The position numbers and the translations under genes were made by a program. The notes beneath the pieces are model-generated. The model searched no databases, was not told the origin of the DNA, and worked only from the letters and a program-made list of their open reading frames with translations. A stretch of DNA of 64,000 bases from Monosporascus cannonballus (Eukaryota > Ascomycota > Sordariomycetes > Xylariales): the NCBI GenBank assembly GCA_004154925.1, contig QJNS01000017.1, positions 248,001 through 312,000 of the forward strand, given 5' to 3'. Below, in pieces: positions 47,601 through 59,000 of this stretch. How positions within the stretch are numbered: position 1 is the first letter of the stretch; each line of letters opens with the position of its first letter.

Positions 47601-50509
47601 CGGTTGGACCGTCGGGGGAGATGATGCTGACGTATATTTGAAACCCAGGCCTTAATGCCAAGGCCATGGTCAGCCTGGTCATTGACAGTAACTTTGATGC
47701 TGACGGAGCAGATTTGCACACTGAGGCAGGAATCGGTGGTGAAATATTCGAAACAAAATTTGACATCGCATCAGCCGGCATTTATGCTGCGTCGAACAGC
47801 AGAGGGGTCATGAGTCTCACTGCCTGGATGGCAGTCTTCCTGTTGGATGTCACCACGATGCGGCAGGTGCCCTACTACGTGATAGCCGTGCAGTATCAAG
47901 CGGCGGTGAGTCCCCATTCAATTCCCCAATGGTGCCACCCCCGCAAAGATGCCGATTGATAATTTGGGTTCCAGACAGTTTTTCAACTCTCCCAAGGCGA
48001 CCCCTGCCAACTTACTGTGCCAGCTAGTCTAGCCAGAACTATCCGAGAGACGCGATCCTTTATCTCCGCCACATATTAGTGAGTTTCTATTTCTTATATG
48101 CGATACTCCTGACTAATCGAACTCAACTATGCAGCTACGGTATACCGCTAATTGCGAACGTCAACCTTCAAGTTGAACTGATCGGGTACTATGAATTAGG
48201 TTACGGAATACAGCGTAAGCAGAGTAGCCGCTTGAGAATAAATAGCTTCAAATCCCACGCTCACCTTTCTGGCTCGTTCAGTCAAGACACAACAGACTCC
48301 GGCCCAGCCTATTCCCGGCCAAATTGGTGCATTTTTGAGACCGGCAGCTGGTATTTTCGGCCAAATATCGGCAAATGTTCAAGTTCTTGTTGTGTCAGGG
48401 GGCGTCCGGGGAAGTTTAAACTTCGCCACGCTGTCCTTGCCCGTGGGCGGAGGCGTCGAGGTAAATAGTCTTAGCCCCTTCGAAGTCGGGTTTGGCGACA
48501 GCGCCCAATTTCAAGGTGACTTCCTTCAAGGCTCCGTCGACTTGTGGATAGAGATCTGGAATTGTTGTTGTTTCCACTGTTGGTTCGATTGCTGTTTCCA
48601 GTGCGGTGGGAGCTGCGACAGTCAATCCGTCTACAACCTCTTCTCCTGGGGCGGCATAGCCATGCCACCAGCAATTATTGACGACAGAAGCAGCATTTGT
48701 GAGAGCTTGGTTGATGTTTCTCACGTCGCGCCCAGCCCATCTAACCGCGAAGCTGCTCTGCAGCAGGCGATCGAAGCTCCTCTGCCAGAGAACGTTGGTA
48801 TTGCCGCCAACCCAGATTCCCCTGACTACTGCGACTGCCAAGTTGTACCGTACAACCTGCGAGATGCATTTGTTGACTACACGCCCTACTTCAGCACTAG
48901 TGGTTGGTCGAGGACGTCTCTCATGCCCCTGGTGCGTGCACTACGCCAATCCCCGCCAGCACTGTATGGGTTAGAAAGTTGGATGCTAACCTTTTCCAGC
49001 ACATTAATTCAATGTGGCCCAGTCCTCTGGTCAACGGTGTCATGTTGTACGATTGTACAAACGCGGGGTATCCAGCCGTGTGCCAGAACACAGCTTGTTT
49101 CTTTACCTACAGTGTCGCGGGATTGCCATTTGTGTTAACATATGACGATAACGTTGTTAATCGCAGGAAGTTCAGCCTCTCAGGCTTAGATGTCGTCATG
49201 GGGATGGATCGAGACGAGGTGCCGATGAACAAGGCAAGTCTATCGGGCAGAGAAGGAAATTTTTCTAACAGCCATGTAGTGCGTTGAAGGCGGATGTTGC
49301 GCACGAATACAAGCAATGTCACCTACGCAAAACAGGAGACATGGAGCCCAGTTCTGCCAATTTCTCAACCGAGATTTCGGACGCAGGGGATCCCGCCCGG
49401 TCCAAGGTTACATAGGCTTGAGGTGATGTTTGAAACTCTGATATCTGGCTGCTCATCTCATTTTCAGCCTTGCAGTTATGCTGACGGCAAGTTACATTGG
49501 CAGTGTCCCCATCGCCAGACCTACAGTGTCTGAATGTAGGTCCAGTGACCTCCGTTACCAACAAGGACGCGGCGTGTGGCAGGGTCCGTTGCCTGCAAAT
49601 TGTCCAGGCGGCTGCGGTCAAAATTGGCCGCATTATTTACTTGATGGCACGCCCCGCCTTACCGACGGTCGGCTTGCCATGTACCACGAGGACGCAGCCC
49701 ACCCGAATTTACGCTACGAGGTTGGAGACAATGTGAGAATCGAGTTCGAGGTGTGTATACATATCCACAGAAAACGCTTGCCTTAGGATGACCTGTGATT
49801 CTGATGCCCAACGCCTTACCTAAGCCCCCAGCCGGCCAGAACCATCGAGTAGTTTATAGCCGACTCGAAAACTTTACTGTTGCTTCCGCCCATTTGTTAC
49901 GCACAGGCTCTGAAACGAGCAATTTGACCTCGGGGATCCTAAATGCTCCTCTTAGCGTTGGCGGCAAGGCTACCTTGTACCTTCGGTTGGCCTCGGATCT
50001 ACTGGAGAACGCCATGGCTGTACCAGATTCAGGCGGAGGGAATGATACTTGGAGAGAGGCGCCCGTCGTTGCCGAGTTCAGCCATCTTGTGATGCACAGA
50101 CTGAAGCCGAACCTGGTTTGGCTGGCGCACAGCACCGCCTACGTCACTCCCAGGATACGCCGGGATATTGCGCTCCTGCGGCACCCGCTGACCGCTGTTC
50201 CTCGTGACGCTATCTTGCTAATTATTAGAACCCTGGAGCAATGTATGTTTATTGCGTCCGGCCTGTTTGGCTCTACATATGAGGTATACGTTTATATCTT
50301 CCCTGCTAACGAGCTACGCCTGCACAGCATACGCAGCGCTATCAATGCGAGAATACTTCTTTCTCGGCGTTATCGCAGCTTTGAGCGTCTGGTTCCTTGT
50401 GCAACGCCAACGCTTGACAGTGACCACCCCGAAGATAGCCAAGAAGCGGACTCGCCATGACGATAAATCCACTAACACCAACTGGTCCAACGGCGAGGGC
50501 ACGGCCTGA
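43955..50509 (+). CDS. Vitellogenin-type large lipid transfer protein-like, membrane-anchored, 17 exons
   Basis: Proposed exons: 43955-44695, 44752-45348, 45411-45764, 45816-46016, 46077-46269, 46321-46470, 46530-47179, 47240-47585, 47649-47905, 47975-48078, 48135-48214, 48282-48931, 49000-49233, 49280-49422, 49468-49750, 49840-50242, 50328-50509. They total 5568 nt (1855 residues plus stop), frame kept at every junction. Residues 1-24 look like a signal peptide. Residues 60-250 (FQPGMHYNYSI; EIFSVERPSRFGR) resemble the LLTP N-terminal beta-barrel. Residues 300-730 are beta-rich repeats. Residues 746-1010 (YALANSRHPDV at 924; RVGAIRAIANV) resemble the LLTP helical domain (A-L-G-N-x-G-H-P ... 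R-x-x-A-I-x-A-L). Beta-rich and Cys-rich parts follow, then a membrane helix (about 1805-1820) and a basic tail. Many N-x-S/T sites suggest a glycosylated surface or secretory-pathway protein. Known LLTPs bind and move lipids; that role here is inference. No sign of RIP. Weakest junctions: introns 4, 13, 14 and 15. Confidence 0.75.
44752..46470 (+). other. Exons 2-6: beta-rich, propeller- or lectin-like insertion
   Basis: Residues 248-745. Short segments with a hydrophobic-Trp/Tyr pattern recur: QGVLVRWTLNG, GAIWSYTVDLNDG, VYGFWISTDGDGYTLF, QQLVWSSYNENS, QWSVYDTWS and DLFWSAKLG, at roughly regular spacing with Gly/Asp turns. This resembles blades of a small beta-propeller or a fungal lectin. 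LLTPs normally go from barrel to helical domain directly, so this is an insertion of about 400 residues. The domain call is inference. Confidence 0.45.
46017..46076 (+). other. Intron 4, length divisible by three and stop-free
   Basis: Donor GTCAGT, branch TACTAAC at 46061-46067, acceptor at GACGAG (46076). The nearer AG at 46071 would break the frame and is only a few bases from the branch point. The 60 nt read through in frame without a stop, so retention would add 20 residues. Intron 5 (46270-46320, 51 nt, GTAAGT...CACAG) is likewise in frame and stop-free. Confidence 0.6.
46530..47585 (+). other. Exons 7-8: LLTP-like helical-repeat region
   Basis: Residues 746-1077. Successive helical segments follow the vitellogenin order: LWLAIDTAHIMVANGENASA (F-L-D-A-L-x-x-x-G-T), FLADAATNALAAFVGSPPC (L-L-x-x-G-x-L-V-x-x-x-C), EELLKTVYALANSRHPDV (L-K-A-L-G-N-x-G-H-P), SSPMRVGAIRAIANVPS (R-x-A-A-I-x-A-L). 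This is the strongest evidence for the family. Confidence 0.72.
48545..48616 (+). other. Cys-rich cluster in exon 12
   Basis: Residues about 1313-1336 read WIEIWNCCCFHCWFDCCFQC and then GGSC: eight Cys before the G-G-S-C and one in it, within 18 residues, followed by YNLFSWGGI. The W-I-E-I-W ... L-F-S-W-x-G ends recall the beta-strand edges seen in lipid-transfer proteins; the Cys hairpin between them has no parallel I recognise. Disulfides in a luminal or extracellular setting are likely. Confidence 0.5.
49234..49279 (+). other. Intron 13, GC-AG type
   Basis: The exon ends AAC-AAG and continues GCAAGT, a GC donor that otherwise fits the consensus; branch TTCTAAC lies near 49263-49269 and TAG ends at 49279. 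Length 46 nt. Intron 14 (49423-49467, GTGATG...TTTTCAG, 45 nt) is the other very short one. Together they keep frame through a Cys-containing exon (CVEGGCCARI). A different choice (acceptor at 49289) gives another frame that dead-ends at a stop before a good donor. Confidence 0.5.
50328..50509 (+). other. Exon 17: C-terminal membrane helix and basic tail
   Basis: After a GTATGT...TGCTAAC...CACAG intron the last exon encodes YFFLGVIAALSVWFLV (about residues 1805-1820), a single membrane helix, and a tail of about 35 residues rich in Lys, Arg and Thr (begins QRQRLTVTTPKIAKKRTR). With the N-terminal signal peptide this predicts a type I membrane protein with a large luminal or extracellular part. 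Confidence 0.7.
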
Positions 50510-51438
50510 GGTCCGCAGCGGAAGATGCAATGTAGTGTTGGGAGTCGTAACAGAACTATGTCAAAGATATCTCGGTATGTGGAGCCCAGATGATATGGTT
50601 GTGAACGGCAACATCAGTCGTATCAGGTAGATGTTGATTCTTCATTTCAGCCCTTTTCAAAGGTGGCTATTGCTGCCTGGCAGGTAACTATACATAAGAC
50701 CCATCACTATCTCACATTACATACGCTATTTTCGGATAGGCAGCTGTCGTCTGCCTAGCTACTCAGAGGAATACATAATAAAGGCATCCGTCGCTCTTTA
50801 GATAGCAAAAATAATATGGGGGTTCATATATTCAGTTTATTCAAGAAAGCTATCGAATGATGTTCTGTTCGAGGTATAGCTCCTAGATCTCCTTTTATTT
50901 ATAAGGTTCGACGGGATCTAAGCTATGGAAGACCCGCCGCCTTTTAAACTCGGCAGAATTCGCACCAGAGCTTGCCGCTCGTACTAACCGTGAAAAACTA
51001 CCACCACGATAGCGGCCATAATGTCTCTCGTTGGCTCAACTTAGGAGGCGGGTCTGCTTGAGCTCAGGAAGTTCTATGGACTATCTTCGTACCCCAAATT
51101 AAATCTAGATGCTCGGCGTGGTAATTACAAACTGCGAGGGGAATGGCCTTACGATAATAATAAGAACAAACTTAGCTAAAATTTAACTGGACTAATTTCC
51201 GGTGCATTCCCAGCCGCATTACCATCGGCACTAAACGTCGAACTTTTATTGCTGCCAATACATTAGCAACTTAAAAAAAGTTCCGCAAGGTAATTTAATA
51301 CGCCGATTTTAGCAAATGCACAAAAGGCGATTAAGGAGCATTTACGACAGCCTAAGCGTTATTTCCCAAAGAACTTTAGAAAGGTTTTTTTTTTAATTTA
51401 TATAGGAAACGTTCGAGTTAACGAGGCGAATAGGAGAT
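50510..51438. other. 3' flank of the LLTP-like gene; normal-composition DNA
   Basis: AATAAA at 50777-50782 is a plausible polyadenylation signal, 268 nt after the stop. No further gene is supported. AGACCCGCC at 50930-50938 has its exact reverse complement at 51047-51055, a possible hairpin or small inverted-repeat relic. Composition begins to fall after about 51150 but clear RIP-like decay starts only within the next LTR. Confidence 0.45.
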
Positions 51439-51757
51439 TGTTACGACATAGCAGGCTGCGGCCTTTAGAAAGGTCTCCAATGAACTCCGACGGATAAGTC
51501 AAGGAATATAGTAGGTTAAGTTACGTAATAGACGACCAACTTACGGATAATAAGCCGGTAAGCCAGTTTATATATATACGTTCGTTATTTTTTAACTTTA
51601 TAGAATATTAACTTATATTATAATTTGGTTATGTAAATTATTTTGTTATTATATAACGTAATTAGTTACTTTAGTGCGTTAACTTTTGCGATGATTTTGT
51701 TAATGTAAAATTGTATAACTTAGAATTAATAATTATTTATATTTCCTAATCGTTATA
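51439..51757 (+). repeat. Sense LTR, partly unmutated, at the island edge
   Basis: It begins TGTTACGACATAGCAGGCTG, contains the block GTAGGTTAAGTTACGTAATA and CGGTAAGCCAG, then TATATATATACGTTCGTTATT, and ends with the shared R-U5 block (TATAACTTAGAATTAATAAT, ending CTAATCGTTATA). The first 100 or so bases keep G and C; the rest is AT-only. It directly abuts element C head to head. No internal region is attached, so it is probably a solo LTR. Confidence 0.65.
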
Positions 51758-52175
51758 TATAACAGCTAAAGATATAATCAATTGCTAATTCTTAGTCGTA
51801 CATGTTTATATTAATAGGTATATGCTAAAATTCTAAGTAATAAAAATATTTAATTGCGTTTCGTTATATTAAAAATATTTAAATTAATACATTATTATTA
51901 TAAGCTAATATTATTTAAACTACGGATATTATAAACCTATATATTTATTTTAATTAAATATGTTATTATTAATAATTTCATAATTTGACTTATTGGTTCA
52001 TTATTAATAAGTTGGCAATTTAATTTATTGGTTTATTATTAGTAAGTTAGTAATCCGGTTTACTAGTTCACCTTTAGTAAATTGGTAATCTATTATGTGG
52101 TTTAACTTACTTGGTTTTTTTTAGCTGTTTCTGTTACAACCGTTTCTAGACGTCGTAATTTGTTAAATTATAACA
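51758..52175 (-). repeat. Left LTR (3' LTR in sense) of element C
   Basis: It is collinear with the LTR at 52878-53264: R-U5 block, ATTATTATTATAAGCTAATA, then repeated TTATTGGTTCATTATTA / AAGTTGGCAATTTAA words in U3 and the end GTTAAATTATAACA. Heavily AT-shifted. Confidence 0.75.
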
Positions 52176-52804
52176 CGATTTCCCCTTTTCCTAAAACCTT
52201 GCCCTTAAGACTTTTTTTCTAATAAGTCCTCCGTTTTTTCAATTATATTAAATTATATTTCCAAACGTCGCTTTCGTAAAATCGAATCATACTATGTTTT
52301 AGCTAATTTAATTAAAATAAAAGGTTTTAAAATTCTATTATACTTTTTGTATTTTTTTAAAAAAACCTTTATTTAAATAATTAATTATAAGAGTTTTTCG
52401 TTATAAGACAGATATATATCGTAGTTAGTTATATAATAAAACAGATATTTTTATCTTTATAGTTAACTATTATATAGCTGAAGCTCGTTATTTTTTAAAA
52501 AATTTAATTGCTGGAAAAACCTTATAAACTTTTTTGTTCGGTTATCTCGTATTCGTTATTAACGATAATAATATTAGACATAAAGTGCTAAGCTTATTAA
52601 CTATATCTTTTAGTCTTTCAATGCGTTTAACGGCTTAAATTGCTGTAAAAACGAAACAGTAATAAACGTTTAAGCCTTTAAAAATATAAACATTATTAAT
52701 TAAAACTCGGTTAATCTATAACCGCCGCCTATATAAAACGTCGATTAGAACGCGACTTTTAAGTCCGTCGTTATTAATGAAAATTCCTTAATAGATATTC
52801 GGTA

Positions 52805-52877
52805 TTTATAAGGTTTTTTGCCAGTATTTACGTAATTTCGAAATTTGGATACTTTTTTCACTTAATCAAATATTGAG
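52805..52877 (-). pseudogene. Chromodomain relic of element C, interrupted by element B
   Basis: The minus strand reads YLIK, stop, KKYPNFEIT, stop, then KNLINT, the same chromodomain core as in A and B. The insertion point of B (TTGAG, 52873-52877) lies at its N-terminal edge. Confidence 0.65.
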
Positions 52878-53264
52878 TGTGACGGCTGAACGATTTAACC
52901 AACTATTAAACCTAAGTCGTACGGATTTATATTAGTAAGAGTATCGTAGGATTCTGAGCAATAGATATAATAACTGATTACGTTTCGTAATACTAATTAT
53001 ATCTTAAATAACGAATTATTATTATAAACTAAAGTTATCTAAATTATAGAAATAACGAACGCATATATTTTGATCGAACTTATTAATTTACCACTAGTAA
53101 GTTAATAATCCCCCTTATTAACTTATTACTAGTAAATTAATAATCCGGCTCACGGGCTTACTACTAATAAGTTAATAATTTATTACGTTATTTAACCTAC
53201 TTGGTCTTCTTTGTCTTTTCTATTACGACCGTTTTTGGAGGTCGAAGTTTGTCAAAACGTAACA
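52878..53264 (-). repeat. Left LTR (3' LTR in sense) of element B
   Basis: It begins TGTGACGGCTGAACGATTTA and ends CAAAACGTAACA. U3 holds tandem units of about 30 bp built on ACTAGTAA and TTAATAATCC words (53080-53180). A polypurine tract (minus strand AAAAAGGGAAGATCG) follows inside. Confidence 0.85.
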
Positions 53265-53884
53265 CGATCTTCCCTTTTTAAAAACCATAATCTCAAAATT
53301 TCTTTTCGTAATAAGTCCTTCGTTTTCTTAATTATGTCCCGTTATATCTTAAAACGTTATTCTTGTAAATCCAAACAACTTTATATCTTAATTAACTTAA
53401 TTAAAATAAAATATTTCGAAATTATACAGTATTTCTTTTGCTTTTTCAAGACTTTCTTTTATTAAATAATAAAAAGGATTTCTCGTTATAAAAAATATAT
53501 ACGTCATAACCAATTATACGATAAAATAAAAGTTCCTATTTCTATAATTAACCACTATATTATTAAAATTTGATGTTTAAAAAAATTAACAATCGAAAAA
53601 ACCTTTACCTAATTCTTTTACCCGTTTATCTTGCATTCGTCGTTAACCACAATAATATCAGACATAAGGCGTCAAACTTATTAACTATGCCCTTTAATGC
53701 CTGGACAAATTTAACGACCTTAAACGCCGCGAACCAAGGGCAATCATAAAAGTTCAAGCTTTTAAAAATATAAACATCATCGACTAGAACTCCGCTAACT
53801 TACAAACGCCGCTTCTGCAAAACGTTAACTGGAACGCGATTCTGGGTTCTGTCGTTATCGGTAAAAAATTCTTCAACAGGCGCT

Positions 53885-53957
53885 AGGTATTTATAATGTT
53901 TTTTACGAGTTTCCAACTATTTTCGAAATCCGGATATTTTTTCTATTTGAATAAGTA
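53885..53957 (-). pseudogene. Chromodomain relic of element B
   Basis: The minus strand reads KKYPDFENSWKLVKNIINT, the clearest chromodomain core in the window; the Trp of the N-x-W position is retained here, whereas the upstream W-K position is a stop. Confidence 0.8.
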
Positions 53958-56039
53958 CTAAGTACATCCATTTTCCTTTTGTATGTTCAGGATTATGTTT
54001 ATTTTGGAAATGATTTCGTTTTTCATTTCCATATCGTTTCGTCTCCTATAGATTTTAATAATATCTTCTGCTAACTTAAATAAAGAAATATAAAAAACGG
54101 AATAAATTATAACCGTTAATAAAATCTCTAACTAATAATACTTTCTTAAAGTTTTCTTAATAATTTTATATAAATTGATATATTTAAAATAGAGTTTTTT
54201 GCTAAATGTTTTAATTTAAATATTTTTATACCGAAATAAATTATTTCTTCTTTCTAGAAAATCCATTCTTTTAATCTTTTTTAATTATAATATTTACGTA
54301 TCTAGTTACGTATAAATTCTAATATTGCTTTTATTTTCTAATACAGTTTTTAGCTATTTTAACGTAAGCATTATTTTAACATTAATAGGTTCTTTATATG
54401 TATCTTTACGAAAACCCGACATAAATCCAAAATTCGCGTTTATTAAAATCGTTAATACTTTTATAATAATTAATATTATAAGCTAATTAAGCAATAAACA
54501 ACTATTCAATCAAATTATTGGGTTAATAATTAATATAATATTATAAATGAGTTTTTAATATTTAATTTAGCCGTTACGTTTATCTGTTTATCTCAGATAT
54601 AAACGCGTTAAATAACTTGTAATTCAAGTGGATTTGTATTATAAAGCTTTGCTAAAATTTTGAAATAAACGTAATTCGTATATATTAAAAATATTTCTGA
54701 AAAAGATATATACTATTTGTTTAGTATGTGTATCCCTTTAATAAGATAAAAAATAAGAAAACTTTGTAAATATATCGGCGATCACGAAAATACTATCGTA
54801 ATATATTTCTATCGCTACGTTTTCGAATAAGTGAAATTTAATAATAAAATCTATAGTAACTAAGTCCCATAATTTTTTCGAAATTAGTAGTGATTATATC
54901 TTTCTATAAGGTTTATGCTATTATCTCTTAGCCTTATTACAAAAGTTATATTATTATCGGGCTTTTTAAATTATTATTCTTATTTTAGAAAAATAATAAA
55001 TACGTTACAATCGTTTTAAGGTTTTATAGATCTCTGGATATTAATATAACTAATATTTGTATATACCGCGTATTAAATCTATTTAGGATTTTCAAAACGT
55101 ATAACTTGTTTATATTCTTTTATAGTAAATTATTGTTATATTTTTTTCAATTTTTTTAATATATATTATATAGTATAACCCGTATTATTAGAATTTAACA
55201 ATAATGTAAACATCTTTTTAAAATTATATCGAAAATAATATAATTAACTTTAACTAACTTTTCTTTAAGGTTTGGTCGCTTACTTAAAACATCGGCTTTG
55301 CCGTTTTTTAAATCTTTTTTATAAATAATAACAATGTCGAAGTTCGCCATTTCTTTTATATATTGCAATTATCATTTTATAAATTCTTTGGTCGTAACAA
55401 AACGGATAAAATTTTGATAATCCGTATAAACCTTACCTAATAAATATTTCCTTTAAAGAAATACTTAAATTTTTGAAAACCTTAATAATAGCTATAAATT
55501 TGTTATTTACAATAATATAATTAAATTTAGCTCCTTTTAACTTATACGAAATAAAGACGATAAGATATAATTTGCCTTAATTATTTCGTTATCCAATTAC
55601 CGCATTTAATATATAATCCGAAATATCGATTTTTAATTTAACGGGGCGGGTTAAAGTATATGTAATTAATATTAACTTATTAATAATCGCGTTCTTAATC
55701 TCTTAAAACGATTTCTTTTATAATATCTACTTGAATTCTTTTTTCTTAATAAGGTTGATTAAAAATATAACAATTTTGCCAAAATTTCGAATAAACTGCT
55801 TATAATAATTAGCAAATCCAAAAATACCTACATTTTTTAACTTTAATGAATATTTACTATTTTATAATTATAACGACTTTTAAGGTTCGTTTTAATATAT
55901 CACGAAATAATAATATATCCTAAATATTTTATTTTGTATCTATAAAACTAGTTTTTCTATACGTTAATTAATAATTTAGAATCTTGTAAAACTTGAAAAC
56001 CTTATAAACGTATCCTATATATATCTCTTTGTCTTCGAA

Positions 56040-56080
56040 TAAGTGGGAATATCGTCGAGGTAGTATACGACAAAAACATG
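56040..56080 (-). pseudogene. Reverse transcriptase catalytic motif of element B
   Basis: The minus strand reads FVVYYLDDI, identical in its catalytic part to element A. Flanking frames are broken by stops. Confidence 0.85.
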
Positions 56081-59000
56081 GAGACATTTCCGTAATATAT
56101 AATTTACCATTCGTTAGAAAGTTACTAATACGTTTGTAAATCTTATTAACGTAATTAAATATTTAAATAATCCGTATTTCGTCTAAAAGGTTATTTTCTA
56201 CTCGTATTCTTTTTTAATTTTATTAAAGTTATATTTATCTTTAAAATCGAATATTATAAATTATTTAACTTTATAAATCTGTTTTTTATTTTAATAATTA
56301 AACATAATAACATTCTATTTTTAATAATAATTTTGTTTAACGATCGGTAATTAATTATAAATTGTAATTTGCCGTTTTTTTAAATACGAAAAATATAATA
56401 TATTTTGAAAATAATTTTAAAAATTGAATTTACTCTTTTTATAACCGAGCTTCTAAACATTTTTGAAAAATCCGTAACTTATTTTTATTAAAGTTACATA
56501 TAAGATAAAACTTTAAAAATAAACATTGTTTTAAAAGTATTCTAAAATTCTATTTAATATATTTTAATAAATTCATATCTAGCGTCTTTTCAAAAAATGA
56601 GTATTATTTATATTATTATAATAATATACTAATGAAATCTTTTAACTTTTAAAATTGCTATTCCAGATCGTCATTTAATTGCTTAAATTTTACTTTAATA
56701 ATAATAACAATATATCGCATTTTCCTCTAATGTCTATTTTTTATATATTATTTTTTTAAGTAGTATAGTATTTATCGTATCCTTATATCGATATTCGTTA
56801 TTATTTTTGATGAAATATTAAAGTTTTAATTTTTGTTTTCTTGTCCATTAAAAAGATAAAAAATAAACCTTATCTAATTAAGTTTTTCATTAATAAAAAA
56901 TTCGTATTAATATATTTATAATAACTTTAAATTATATCGTGATTTTTAAATACAACAATATCGAAATTAACTATTTAATATCGTTTTTAAATAAAGACTT
57001 CAAAATAATTAATTTCGCATTAAATTCTTTCCTCATTGTGAGCGGAATTATAACCTTCGATATTTATAACTATATAAGGTTTTAACTTATATCTTTATCA
57101 TAATCTAAGCTTATTAAAAAACGTCTAGTACAATATAATTTCCACTCAAAGCTCCGTAATCCACTATTACAATATACTAGCAGGTTTTAATTCGTATTTC
57201 TAGAGTGATAAAATTATAAACAGCTTTTATTATTATCTTTAAAACTCTTTTAAGAGTTTTTCTTAACTCCTTTAAATTTCGCTATCCTATAGCTTTCTTG
57301 TAAATAAACTTTTTTATTTAATTTCTTTTCGAATTTGCTAAATTATATTTATAATTTTGCATACAGCGCATTAAGTTGCTATATTTGTCGTTTTATCTAC
57401 GTATATAGGTTTCGAACTATTGCAATTATTTTTTAATTTATTGCAATTTCTTTCCTATTAAATGATTAATTTACTTATTTGCTATATAACATCTTACTAT
57501 ATCGTATCGTCGTCGCTTCTCCATATTTCTCGGATAAAGATACGTATTTCGACTTTAATATCTTTTTTTTCTTTAGAATATATATTAAATGCTAATTGAT
57601 ACTGAAGACCTATAATAACCTTTTAATAATGTTTTTATATAATATACTAGACTAATTCTTTTACGATCTAGTAATTATACTAATTATAAAAGTAAAACAG
57701 ATTTTCTTATAAACATTATTTTCTTTTTAGCTAATTTTATAATGCTGTTTGTTTATCGATATTGTTTTACGAGATAATAATTGAAAAATATCGATACTAT
57801 CGCTTATCTATTTTATTATCTCTGCTTTAGTTAAAAAATCAAGTCTTTTTTTTCATATATATACGATACATTAATAAATAGAATCTTTTATTCGTTATAT
57901 ATTAATTATTTTTGTCGGTTATTATATACAGCATATATTTTACCGTATCCGTTTAAGACTTTAGGACAAACAACCTTTATCTATTTCTCATACTTTTTTA
58001 ATCATGCTCTTAAAGCGTACTATTATTTTTCTGATACTTTATAAGTTAGTTTCTTAACTTTTTGTATTTCTTATTAAATCTTTCGCCGTAATAACCCTTA
58101 TTCGTGATAGGCCTGAATTATATTAATAATTTTATTATCCTACTTTTAACTATTCCATATTTTCATTTTAACATAAATATCTATTATTTTATTATATCTT
58201 TTTAGATTTTGGACATTTAGAAACCTTATATCTTATTTTGTCGTAATTAGAGCTCTTAATCTAGCTCTAATTTTATTTATAAATAGGGCCGAATTGCATA
58301 AGTTCTAGCGTTATACTATAAAAAATAAACGGCGTATTTCGTTTTTTCCTTTAGTTCGACCTAATGTAACCCGATTGTAAAACATACTGCCTTTTTTTTA
58401 TTGTTTTTTTAAATTGTTAGTTATCGATTTTAACTACTTTTACGATATATTTATTTATAATAAGTAATCGTTTAATTCATATCGTTTCGTCCTTTAAATT
58501 ATTCTTTAATCCTTTATAAAATATGTTAATAAAGGCGTTTATTCCGTTATCCTTTTATTCGATCTCAATTATAAAACGTTTTAAAATAATTGTATACTTA
58601 AACACTAACATTTTTTTGTCGTAACTAAAAGATTTATTATATCGCGAACAGCTATTTATTTAGATTGGCGAAATTATCGCACAGCTTGTTTTCGGAATTG
58701 TTATATAAAAAAATTTCGTTCATTAATTTTTCCTATTTAATTCTCGTTTTTTTAAAAGTAATCCCTTATAATAAGCTTAAATCATCTAACCGCGTTTTCC
58801 GTTAAGCATACTCTTATATACCAGGACCTTATTCGAGCAATTATTAAGGTTTAAAAAATAAAAAATAAATTCGTACCTAAGCTAAAAAAAATCTAAAAAT
58901 TATTTTCCCTGTTATAAGGCTTCGATTTCTTAAGTTTTATATTAATAAAAGCACTTTGAGTCAATAACGTAACTCTGATTTATCTAACAAATTGTCGGAT

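Noticed and set aside
49290..49412. Alternative exon 14 starting at 49290 (reads ADVAHEYKQCHLRKTGDME)
   Set aside because: It looks protein-like but reaches a stop at 49411 with only a poor donor before it and cannot be joined in frame to exon 15.
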